Assembly (NCBI RefSeq): GCF_014199435.1
Contig: NZ_JACIJP010000005.1
Coordinates: 124,001-188,000 of the forward strand
Reading direction: 5' to 3'
Length of the DNA stretch: 64,000 bases
From: Sphingobium subterraneum
GTDB lineage: Bacteria; Pseudomonadota; Alphaproteobacteria; Sphingomonadales; Sphingomonadaceae
A program made the translations under genes and the position numbers. This document shows, one piece after another, positions 44,996 to 52,255 of the stretch (the first letter of the stretch is position 1; each line of letters starts with the position of its first letter). The notes beneath the pieces are model-generated. The model was given only the letters and a program-made list of their open reading frames with translations. It ran no database searches and was not told the DNA's origin.

Positions 44996-45128
44996 CGTTC
45001 GCGCGCTCCTGACTTAATATTATAGGGTGGGCCAGGACGCTGTTGCGCGGTTTTGCTTGAAACCTGAGCCCGACAGTCCGATATTAGGGAGTAATCCGGC
45101 GTTTGGGCCGGAGGTTGGGAGACTTTAC

Positions 45129-45866
45129 ATGGCTAACTGGTCTGATCCCCGGACGACGGCGGCCGGGTTCGGTGGAACGCCCACCGGCGCCGTTGCGGAC
45201 CGGATCGATGCGGGACTGCGGTCCTACATGCTGTCGGTTTACAATTATATGGCGAGCGGCGTGCTGCTGACCGGCATCGTCGCCATGCTGTTCGCGCAGA
45301 GCGGAATGGCGGCGCAGGTGCTCGGAGGGCCTGGCATTCTCAAGTGGATTATCATGCTGGCGCCGCTCGGTTTCGTGATGACGCTGAGCTTCGGCATCAA
45401 TCGCCTGTCCACGACGACGGCAAAGGCCCTGTTCTGGGGCTATGCCGGCGTGATGGGGCTGTCGATGGCGTCCATTTTCCTCGTCTACACAGGAACGTCG
45501 ATTGCCCAGACCTTCTTCGCGACGGCCGCCGCTTTTGCCGGGTTAAGCCTGTTCGGCTATACGACCAAGCGCAACCTGTCGGGCTTTGGCACCTTCCTGA
45601 TCATGGGCGTGGTGGGTTTGCTGGTCGCTTCGCTGATCAACATTTTCCTGCGTTCGCCGGTCATGGATCTGGCGATCAGCGGCATCGGCGTGCTGTTGTT
45701 CGCGGGCCTGACCGCCTATGACACGCAGAAGATCAAGAGCATGTACAGCTATGTCGCGGGGACGGACATGGCTGCCAAGTCGGTGGTGATGGGGGCGCTG
45801 AGCCTGTATCTCGACTTCGTCAACATGTTCCTGTTCCTGCTGCGGTTCATGGGCAACCGCGACTGA
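45129..45866 (+). CDS. Bax inhibitor-1/YccA-family membrane protein
   Basis: 245 residues from ATG 45129. Seven hydrophobic helices: YMLSVYNYMASGVLLTGIVAML, KALFWGYAGVMGLSMASIFLVYT, and FAGLTAYDTQKIKSMYS with the conserved acidic pair near the C-terminus. Bacterial BI-1 proteins are pH-sensitive calcium-leak channels or FtsH partners. Followed by a strong hairpin. Confidence 0.9.
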   Translation: MANWSDPRTTAAGFGGTPTGAVADRIDAGLRSYMLSVYNYMASGVLLTGIVAMLFAQSGMAAQVLGGPGILKWIIMLAPLGFVMTLSFGINRLSTTTAKALFWGYAGVMGLSMASIFLVYTGTSIAQTFFATAAAFAGLSLFGYTTKRNLSGFGTFLIMGVVGLLVASLINIFLRSPVMDLAISGIGVLLFAGLTAYDTQKIKSMYSYVAGTDMAAKSVVMGALSLYLDFVNMFLFLLRFMGNRD

Positions 45867-45890
45867 TCGGATCGGGTTAGAGTATCCAGA

Positions 45891-45922
45891 AAGGCCCGGC
45901 GGAGCGATCCGCCGGGCTTTTT
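45891..45922 (+). terminator. Rho-independent terminator after the BI-1 gene
   Basis: The stem AAGGCCCGGCGGA/TCCGCCGGGCTTT, with one mismatch and a short loop, ends in a run of five T. Confidence 0.85.
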
Positions 45923-45986
45923 CATGCACTGGGTGACTGCATTCTAGCGCCTTCATTTGCGCCGGCGCCTCTGCTACGCTTGGCCG

Positions 45987-46748
45987 ATGATGACGCCGTG
46001 GGGGCACTTCCGCAGGAAACGTACGTTCAACAGCGAAGACGTGCGCCTCTATGCGATCGGCGATGTGCATGGCTGTTTCGACCTGCTCGTCCACCTTCTC
46101 CAGCGGATTGAGGCAGACCAGGCGGCACGTACGCCAGTCGAAACGCGCATTGTGCTGCTGGGCGACTATATTGACCGGGGGCCGCAGTCGCGGGATGTGT
46201 GCGAGCTGCTGTTCAGCATGGCTGGATCGAAACGGGTCTGTTGCCTGAAGGGCAATCACGAAGAAACGATGCTGGATGTTCTGGCCGGGCAAGCGGAAGC
46301 GCTGCGTTTTTGGCTGCAATATGGCGGTGCGGAAACGTTGCGCAGCTGGGGCATCAGTAACGGACTGATCGAGCATGCGCGCTTGAGCGAGCAGGGCGAA
46401 CAACGGCTGATGGCGGCATTTCGATCGGCCGTCCCGATCCATCTCATCAATTGGATGCGCTATCTCCCGACACGATATGCCGTCGGCGACTATCTGTTCG
46501 TGCATGCGGGGATCCGACCCGGCGTCAGGCTTGAGCGCCAGAACGAGCGCGACCTGATGTGGATCCGCGAGCCGTTCTTGCGCAGCCGTGCGCGACATCC
46601 CGCGATGATCGTCCATGGCCATAGCGAACAGGACGATCCGCAGGACCGACCCAACAGGATCGGTATCGACACTGCCGCTTATCGCAGTGGCGTTCTGACG
46701 GCGGTCGGCATAGAGAATAATGCCCGCTGGTTCATCCAGACAGACTGA
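45987..46748 (+). CDS. PPP-type metallophosphoesterase (serine/threonine phosphatase-like)
   Basis: 253 residues from ATG 45987. The four metal motifs are intact: YAIGDVHGCFDLL, LLGDYIDRGPQSRDV, CLKGNHEETML and the C-terminal IVHGHSE with FVHAGIRPG. Members dephosphorylate proteins or diadenosine polyphosphates. No kinase gene is nearby. Confidence 0.9.
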   Translation: MMTPWGHFRRKRTFNSEDVRLYAIGDVHGCFDLLVHLLQRIEADQAARTPVETRIVLLGDYIDRGPQSRDVCELLFSMAGSKRVCCLKGNHEETMLDVLAGQAEALRFWLQYGGAETLRSWGISNGLIEHARLSEQGEQRLMAAFRSAVPIHLINWMRYLPTRYAVGDYLFVHAGIRPGVRLERQNERDLMWIREPFLRSRARHPAMIVHGHSEQDDPQDRPNRIGIDTAAYRSGVLTAVGIENNARWFIQTD

Positions 46749-46859
46749 CTTCCATCAAGGCGTCGGTCGGATAGTCGGGTTAACGCTGCCGTTGAGGCTT
46801 TCCCTGCGCCACTTTTTGCGTGTATTGCGCAGGTGCGAAATGGCTGCAGGAGAAATGCA

Positions 46860-48161
46860 TTGCGGATAACGATGATCGGTTCGGGCTATGTTGGGCTGGT
46901 ATCGGGCGCATGCTTTGCCGATTTCGGGCATGATGTGGTGTGCGTCGACAAGGATGCCGCCAAGATCGACGCATTGCTTGCAGGGAAAATGCCGATCTAC
47001 GAGCCGGGGCTCGATCATCTGGTGTCGAGCAATGTGGCCGCCGGGCGGTTGCGCTTCACAACCGATCTGACCGAGGGCGTGCGGGGAGCCGACGCGGTGT
47101 TCATTGCCGTCGGTACGCCGTCGCGGCGCGGAGACGGCCATGCGGACCTGTCCTATGTCTATGCGGCGGCGCAGGAAATTGCCGGGGCGCTCGATGGCTT
47201 TACGGTCATCGTCGACAAATCGACCGTGCCGGTGGGGACGGGCGATGAGGTCGAGCGGATCATCCGCGAGGCCAATCCCGATGCGGATTTCGCGGTGGTG
47301 TCCAACCCTGAATTTTTGCGCGAGGGCGCGGCGATCGACGATTTCAAGCGACCCGACCGGATTGTCATCGGCGGGGACGATCCGCGCGCGCTGGAAGTGA
47401 TGCGGCAGGTCTATCGCCCGCTGCACATCAACCGTTCTCCCATCGTCGAGATGAGCCGCCGGGGTGCGGAACTGACCAAATATGCGGCCAACGCCTTTCT
47501 CGCGGTCAAGATCACCTTCATCAACGAAATCGCTGATCTGTGCGAGAAGGTCGGCGCGGATGTGCAGGATGTCGCCCGCGGTATCGGCCTCGACAACCGC
47601 ATCGGGGCGAAGTTTCTGCATGCCGGGCCGGGCTATGGCGGCAGTTGTTTCCCGAAGGATACGCTCGCCTTGCTCAAGACGAGCCAGGATTATGACGCGC
47701 CGCAGCGGATCGTCGAGGCGGTGGTCGGTGTCAACGACAACCGCAAGCGCGCGATGGGGCGCAAGGTCATTGCCGCCTGCGGGGGGGATGTGCGCGGCAA
47801 GACCGTCGCCGTGCTCGGGCTGACGTTCAAGCCGAACACCGACGATATGCGTGACAGCCCGGCGATTGCGGTGATCCAGACCTTGCAGGACGCGGGGGCA
47901 AGCGTACGGGCCTATGATCCGGAAGGTATGGAACAGGCGAAGCTGGTGCTCGACGGTGTCGCCTATTGCGCGAACGCCTATGAGGCGATGGAGGGCGCGG
48001 ATGCGCTCGCGATCGTGACCGAGTGGGATGCGTTCCGCGCGCTCGACCTGGGCCGCGTCAAGTCGCTGCTGTCCGCGCCCATCCTGGTCGATTTGCGCAA
48101 TATTTATCCGCGGGATGTCGTCGAAAAGGCTGGCTTTGCCTATCATGCGGTAGGGCGCTGA
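46860..48161 (+). CDS. UDP-glucose/GDP-mannose 6-dehydrogenase family protein
   Basis: 433 residues from TTG 46860; AGGAG lies 7 bp upstream and no ATG gives the correct N-terminus. The Rossmann start ITMIGSGYVGLVSGACFADFGHDV, DKSTVPVGTGDEV, the catalytic Cys in GPGYGGSCFPKDTLAL and LTFKPNTDDMRDSPA are all present. It oxidises UDP-glucose to UDP-glucuronate. The next gene, 2 bp later, is a glucuronate-epimerase-like gene. Confidence 0.93.
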   Translation: MRITMIGSGYVGLVSGACFADFGHDVVCVDKDAAKIDALLAGKMPIYEPGLDHLVSSNVAAGRLRFTTDLTEGVRGADAVFIAVGTPSRRGDGHADLSYVYAAAQEIAGALDGFTVIVDKSTVPVGTGDEVERIIREANPDADFAVVSNPEFLREGAAIDDFKRPDRIVIGGDDPRALEVMRQVYRPLHINRSPIVEMSRRGAELTKYAANAFLAVKITFINEIADLCEKVGADVQDVARGIGLDNRIGAKFLHAGPGYGGSCFPKDTLALLKTSQDYDAPQRIVEAVVGVNDNRKRAMGRKVIAACGGDVRGKTVAVLGLTFKPNTDDMRDSPAIAVIQTLQDAGASVRAYDPEGMEQAKLVLDGVAYCANAYEAMEGADALAIVTEWDAFRALDLGRVKSLLSAPILVDLRNIYPRDVVEKAGFAYHAVGR

Positions 48162-48163
48162 GC

Positions 48164-49138
48164 GTGACGGCACCGGTTCTCGTCACCGGAGCGGCGGGCT
48201 TTATCGGTCATGCGACCGTGCACCGCCTGTTGGCGCGTGGCGAACGGGTAATCGGCATCGACATCGTCAATGATTATTACGACCCGGCGCTGAAAGAGGC
48301 GCGGCTGGCGACCTTTGCCGGGATCGAGGGTTTCACGTTCCACCGAATGGACATCGCCGATGCGGAGGCCGTGGCGGCGCTGGTGCGCGCGCATTGCATC
48401 ACGCGCGTCGTGCACCTCGCCGCGCAGGCGGGTGTGCGGTACAGCCTCGAAAATCCCTTTGCCTATGAGCGGTCGAACCTCGCCGGGCATCTCTCCGTGA
48501 TGGAAGCGTGCCGCCATGCGGAGGGCTTCGAGCATCTCGTTTATGCGTCGTCCAGCTCGGTCTATGGCGACCGGCCAACGGGGGGCGCGGGCTTTCGCGA
48601 GGATGATCCGACCGTCAGCCCCGTCTCGCTCTATGCGGCGACCAAGCGCGCGTGCGAACTGATGAGCCACAGCTACGCGCATCTTTATGGCCTGCCGCAG
48701 ACGGGGCTGCGCTTCTTCACCGTCTATGGCCCGTGGGGCCGGCCGGACATGGCCTATTTCAGCTTTACGCAGAAGATTCTGCGCGGCGAGCCGATCGAGG
48801 TCTATGGTGAAGGCAAGATGGCGCGCGACTTCACCTATATCGACGATATTGTCGACGGCATCATAGGCGCGCTCGATCATCCGCCTGCGGCGAAGGACCA
48901 TCGCGTGCTCAACATCGGTGACAGCCACCCGGTCGGGCTGCTCGACATGATCGAGACGCTGGAACGCGCGATCGGGCGGACGGCGGAAAAGATCATGCGG
49001 CCGATGCAGCCGGGCGATGTGACGGCGACCTTTGCCGACGTGTCGCGACTCCGCGCGCTGACCGGGTATAAACCCAAGGTGATGCTGGCGGAGGGATTGC
49101 AGCACTTTGCCGACTGGTATCGCGGCTATTATGGCTAG
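48164..49138 (+). CDS. NAD-dependent epimerase (UDP-glucuronate 4-epimerase type)
   Basis: 324 residues from GTG 48164. It has VLVTGAAGFIGHATVHRLLARG, VHLAAQAGVRYSLENP, the SDR triad in YASSSSVYG and SLYAATKRACEL, FFTVYGPWGRPDMA and MARDFTYIDDIVDGI. The neighbouring dehydrogenase would supply UDP-glucuronate, giving UDP-galacturonate for a surface polysaccharide (inference). Confidence 0.92.
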   Translation: MTAPVLVTGAAGFIGHATVHRLLARGERVIGIDIVNDYYDPALKEARLATFAGIEGFTFHRMDIADAEAVAALVRAHCITRVVHLAAQAGVRYSLENPFAYERSNLAGHLSVMEACRHAEGFEHLVYASSSSVYGDRPTGGAGFREDDPTVSPVSLYAATKRACELMSHSYAHLYGLPQTGLRFFTVYGPWGRPDMAYFSFTQKILRGEPIEVYGEGKMARDFTYIDDIVDGIIGALDHPPAAKDHRVLNIGDSHPVGLLDMIETLERAIGRTAEKIMRPMQPGDVTATFADVSRLRALTGYKPKVMLAEGLQHFADWYRGYYG

Positions 49139-49162
49139 GCGCAGCGGGCGGGGGGTGGATCG

Positions 49163-50041
49163 ATGCAGATCCGCCTGATCCGCTACTTCCTGGCGCTGGT
49201 GAAAGAGCGGCATTTCGCGCGGGCAGCCGACGCCTGTGGCGTGACGCAGCCGACTCTGTCGGCGGGGCTGACCGCGCTGGAGCGACAGATGGGCAAGCGT
49301 CTCGTGGTGCGCGACCGGCGCTTTATCAGCCTGACGCCGGAGGGCGAGGCGATGCTCCCCTGGGCGCAGCAGATGCTCGCCGCGCAGGAGGGCATGAATG
49401 CGGCTGTCGGCGGGGTGCGGGGGCCTTTGACCGGCGAGTTCCGATTGGGCGCCATCCCCGCCGCGCTGCCGTGGACGGGGCGGCTGGCGCAGGCGCTGCT
49501 CGCCGCGCAGCCGGAGCTTGACCTATCGATCCGGTCGCTGACGTCGCGCGAGATCGTGCGCGCGCTCGCCGCGTTCGAGCTGGATGGCGGCATCACCTAT
49601 CTCGATCATGAGCCACCCGCCGACGTCATCCGTGTGCCGCTTTATGCCGAGCAATATCGCGTGCTGCTACGGCGCGATGTGGCTGGGGACCGCACGGACA
49701 TCAGCGTGGCGACGGCCGCCGATCTGCCGCTGTGCCTGTTGCATCAGGGGATGCAGAACCGGCGCATATTGGACGCGCGCATGGCGGAACGTGGTCTGAT
49801 CCTCCGGCCGCGCGCGACGGCGGATTCCTATGTTGCCTTGCTGGCGTTGGTGCAGGATGGGCCGTTCGCGACGATCATTCCCGACAGCTACGCCCGCCTG
49901 CTGCCCGATTTGCCCTGGGCGTCTATCCTCCCCTTCTCCGATCCCTTGCCGTCGAGCACGGTGGGACTGGTGGTGCTTGATCGCGAGCCGGTCGCTACCA
50001 TGGCTTGCGCCGTCCTGGCGGCAGCGCGAAGTCTCGCATGA
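49163..50041 (+). CDS. LysR-family regulator next to formate dehydrogenase (FdsR-like)
   Basis: 292 residues. An N-terminal winged helix (IRYFLALVKERHFARAADACGVTQPTLSAGLTALERQMGKRLV) precedes the LysR effector domain (FRLGAIPAALPWTGRLAQALLA and FATIIPDSYARLL). It lies 89 bp before fdsG on the same strand and its stop codon is part of a dyad at 50039-50057. Regulation of the fds operon is inferred from position. Confidence 0.85.
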   Translation: MQIRLIRYFLALVKERHFARAADACGVTQPTLSAGLTALERQMGKRLVVRDRRFISLTPEGEAMLPWAQQMLAAQEGMNAAVGGVRGPLTGEFRLGAIPAALPWTGRLAQALLAAQPELDLSIRSLTSREIVRALAAFELDGGITYLDHEPPADVIRVPLYAEQYRVLLRRDVAGDRTDISVATAADLPLCLLHQGMQNRRILDARMAERGLILRPRATADSYVALLALVQDGPFATIIPDSYARLLPDLPWASILPFSDPLPSSTVGLVVLDREPVATMACAVLAAARSLA

Positions 50042-50057
50042 TAGAGAAAATCTATCA
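50039..50057. promoter_or_regulatory. LysR-type dyad upstream of the fds operon
   Basis: TGATAGA (50039-50045)-GAAAA-TCTATCA (50051-50057) is a perfect 7-bp dyad with 5-bp spacer, fitting the ATAG-N7-CTAT pattern of OxyR-like LysR sites. It overlaps the regulator's stop codon. A -35-like TTGACG follows at 50076. Confidence 0.6.
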
Positions 50058-50097
50058 CCCATGCGCCGGATCGATTTGACGCAGCCATCCTAAAAGA

Positions 50098-50129
50098 GGA
50101 AAATCCCGCTTCCACGGCGGAGATTTTCC
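50098..50129 (+). promoter_or_regulatory. Hairpin covering the ribosome site of fdsG
   Basis: GGAAAATCCCGC (50098-50109) pairs with GCGGAGATTTTCC (50117-50129), leaving one unpaired A and a 7-nt loop. The 3' arm contains the GGAG (50119-50122) and ends 1 nt before GTG 50131. Confidence 0.55.
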
Positions 50130-50130
50130 A

Positions 50131-50610
50131 GTGACGAGCGACGGTGACACAGGCGATCTGAGCGGGCTGATCGATCGGCTCGCGCCGCTTCATGCGCGGA
50201 AAAGGGGTGGATTACTGCCGCTTCTGCACGCCGTGCAGGAGGAGATTGGGTTCGTTCCGGATGCGGCGGTTCCCCTGATTGCCGAGGCGCTCAACATCAG
50301 CCGCGCCGAAGTGCATGGCGTGGTCACCTTCTATCATGATTTCCGGCGGACCCCGGCAGGGCGGCACGTCGTCAAGCTGTGCCGGGCGGAAAGCTGTCAG
50401 GCGCGCGGCGGTGCGGCCATCGAAAAGGCCATGCAGCGACGGCTGGGCGTGGCGATGGGCGCAACGCGTGGCGATGGCGCGGTCAGTCTGGAGCCGGTCT
50501 ATTGCCTTGGCCTGTGCGCGATCGGGCCGAATGCGCTGGTCGATGGACGGCCGGTCGCGCGGATCGACGCGGGCGCGATCGAGCGGATTGCGGCGGGGGT
50601 CGGCGCATGA
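50131..50610 (+). CDS. fdsG: NAD-dependent formate dehydrogenase gamma subunit (NuoE-like)
   Basis: 159 residues from GTG 50131. The NuoE-like [2Fe-2S] domain has LPLLHAVQEEIGFVPDAAVPLIAEAL, VHGVVTFYHDFR, then cysteines in VKLCRAESCQARGG and the second pair in PVYCLGLCAIGPNALVDG. It passes electrons to the FMN subunit. Overlaps fdsB by ATGA. First gene of the operon. Confidence 0.94.
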   Translation: MTSDGDTGDLSGLIDRLAPLHARKRGGLLPLLHAVQEEIGFVPDAAVPLIAEALNISRAEVHGVVTFYHDFRRTPAGRHVVKLCRAESCQARGGAAIEKAMQRRLGVAMGATRGDGAVSLEPVYCLGLCAIGPNALVDGRPVARIDAGAIERIAAGVGA

Positions 50611-52250
50611 GCCGGGTCTACATCAGCAAGGACATGGCGTCGGTGGCGCTCGGCGCCGATGCGCTGGCCGATGCGTTCGCGGCGGCCGGGTGCGAGGTCG
50701 TGCGCACCGGCAGCCGGGGGTTGTTTTCGATCGAACCTCTGGTGGAGGTCGAAACGGGCGAAGGGCGGATCGGCTATGGACCGGTGGGGCCGGGCGATGT
50801 CGCGGCGGTCCTCGATGGCACGCACGCCAACCGGCTCGGCGATGTGACGGCGCTGCCCTTTTTCGTGCGGCAGCAGCGGTTCAGCTTTGAGCGGGTGGGC
50901 GTGATCGATCCGCTCGATTGTGATGCTTATGCCGCGCATGACGGCTGGCGCGGGCTGGATGCGGCGCGGGCGGTTGCTCCGCAGGCGGTGGTCGATGCGG
51001 TGAAGGCGTCGGGTCTTCGCGGCCGGGGCGGGGCGGGCTTCCCCACCGGCATCAAGTGGCAGACCGTGCTGGACGCGGCGAGCGACGAGAAATTCATCGT
51101 TTGCAACGCGGATGAGGGCGACAGCGGCACCTTTGCCGACCGGATGCTGATGGAGGGCGACCCCTATTGCCTGATCGAGGGCATGGCGATTGCCGCCCAT
51201 GCGGTGGGCGCGGGGCATGGCTACATCTATATCCGCTCGGAATATCCCTTTGCCATCGAAACGATGCACGCCGCGATCGAGCGGTCGGCGCGGCGGATGG
51301 CGCCCTTCACGCTGGAAGTGCGTGTCGGCGCGGGCGCCTATGTGTGCGGCGAGGAGACGGCGCTGCTCGATTCGATCGAGGGCAAGCGCGGGCAGGTGCG
51401 CGCCAAGCCGCCGCTGCCCGCGATCGAGGGACTGTTCGGCAAGCCCACGGTCATCAACAACGTGCTGAGCCTCGCCGCCGTGCCGTTCATCCTGAGCGAG
51501 GGGGCGGAGGCCTATGCGGCGGTCGGCTTCGGCCGGTCGCGTGGGACCATGCCGGTGCAGCTTGCGGGCAATGTGAAGAATGGCGGGCTGTTCGAGGTCG
51601 GCTTCGGAATCACGCTGGGCGAACTGGTGAACGACATCGGCGGTGGCACGGCGAGCGGGCGGCCGGTGCGCGCGGTGCAGGTCGGCGGTCCGCTGGGCGC
51701 CTATTTCCCGCCGTCGATGTTCCATCTGCCGTTCGATTATGAGGCGTTTGCGGGGGCGGGCGGGCTCATCGGCCATGCCGGGATCACCGTGTTCGACGAC
51801 AGCGTCGACATGGCGCATATGGCGCGTTTCGCCATGGAATTCTGCGCGGCAGAAAGCTGCGGCAAGTGCACGCCCTGCCGCATCGGATCGACGCGCGGGG
51901 TGGAGATCATGGACCGGATACTCGCCGCGAGAAACACCGCACTATCGTCCGTTCGCCCCGAGCCTGTCGAAGGGCTGTTTAGCACTTTGGACGAAAAGGA
52001 CGGTGCTTCGACACGCTCAGCACGAACGGAGGGGGGATATTTGGCCAAGGCCCTCTATTCCCGGTCCCCCGCGCGGATCGATACGGGCCTTACCGCGCAA
52101 ACCGACCTGCTGCGCGATCTGTGCGACACCATGAAATACGGATCGCTGTGCGCGCTGGGCGGGTTCACGCCCTATCCGGTATTGAGCGCGCTCGACCATT
52201 TTCCTGAAGATTTCGGTGCATCTGCGCCCATTCAAGACGCTGCGGAGTAA
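50607..52250 (+). CDS. fdsB: NAD-dependent formate dehydrogenase beta subunit (NuoF-like), carrying an in-frame palindromic repeat
   Basis: 547 residues. An N-terminal thioredoxin-like part precedes the FMN/NADH domain: GLRGRGGAGFPTGIKWQ, CNADEGDSGTFADR, GAGAYVCGEETALLDSIEG, and the [4Fe-4S] motif ESCGKCTPCRIGSTRG. About 24 residues later the frame runs through an inserted repeat (SVRPEPVEG..., codons in 51949-52029), then resumes LLRDLCDTMKYGSLCALGGFTPYPVLSALDHFPEDF, the standard ending. The insertion leaves motifs and frame intact. Gives NADH from formate electrons. Confidence 0.92.
   Translation: MSRVYISKDMASVALGADALADAFAAAGCEVVRTGSRGLFSIEPLVEVETGEGRIGYGPVGPGDVAAVLDGTHANRLGDVTALPFFVRQQRFSFERVGVIDPLDCDAYAAHDGWRGLDAARAVAPQAVVDAVKASGLRGRGGAGFPTGIKWQTVLDAASDEKFIVCNADEGDSGTFADRMLMEGDPYCLIEGMAIAAHAVGAGHGYIYIRSEYPFAIETMHAAIERSARRMAPFTLEVRVGAGAYVCGEETALLDSIEGKRGQVRAKPPLPAIEGLFGKPTVINNVLSLAAVPFILSEGAEAYAAVGFGRSRGTMPVQLAGNVKNGGLFEVGFGITLGELVNDIGGGTASGRPVRAVQVGGPLGAYFPPSMFHLPFDYEAFAGAGGLIGHAGITVFDDSVDMAHMARFAMEFCAAESCGKCTPCRIGSTRGVEIMDRILAARNTALSSVRPEPVEGLFSTLDEKDGASTRSARTEGGYLAKALYSRSPARIDTGLTAQTDLLRDLCDTMKYGSLCALGGFTPYPVLSALDHFPEDFGASAPIQDAAE
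51949..52029. repeat. 81-bp palindromic repeat inside fdsB
   Basis: The arms, 51949-51972 and 52006-52029, begin CCGTTCGCC and end GCACGAACGG, match imperfectly over 24 bp and enclose a 33-bp centre. The length, 27 codons, keeps the frame. Related to the repeat at 16801-16903. Confidence 0.8.
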
Positions 52251-52255
52251 CGAAC

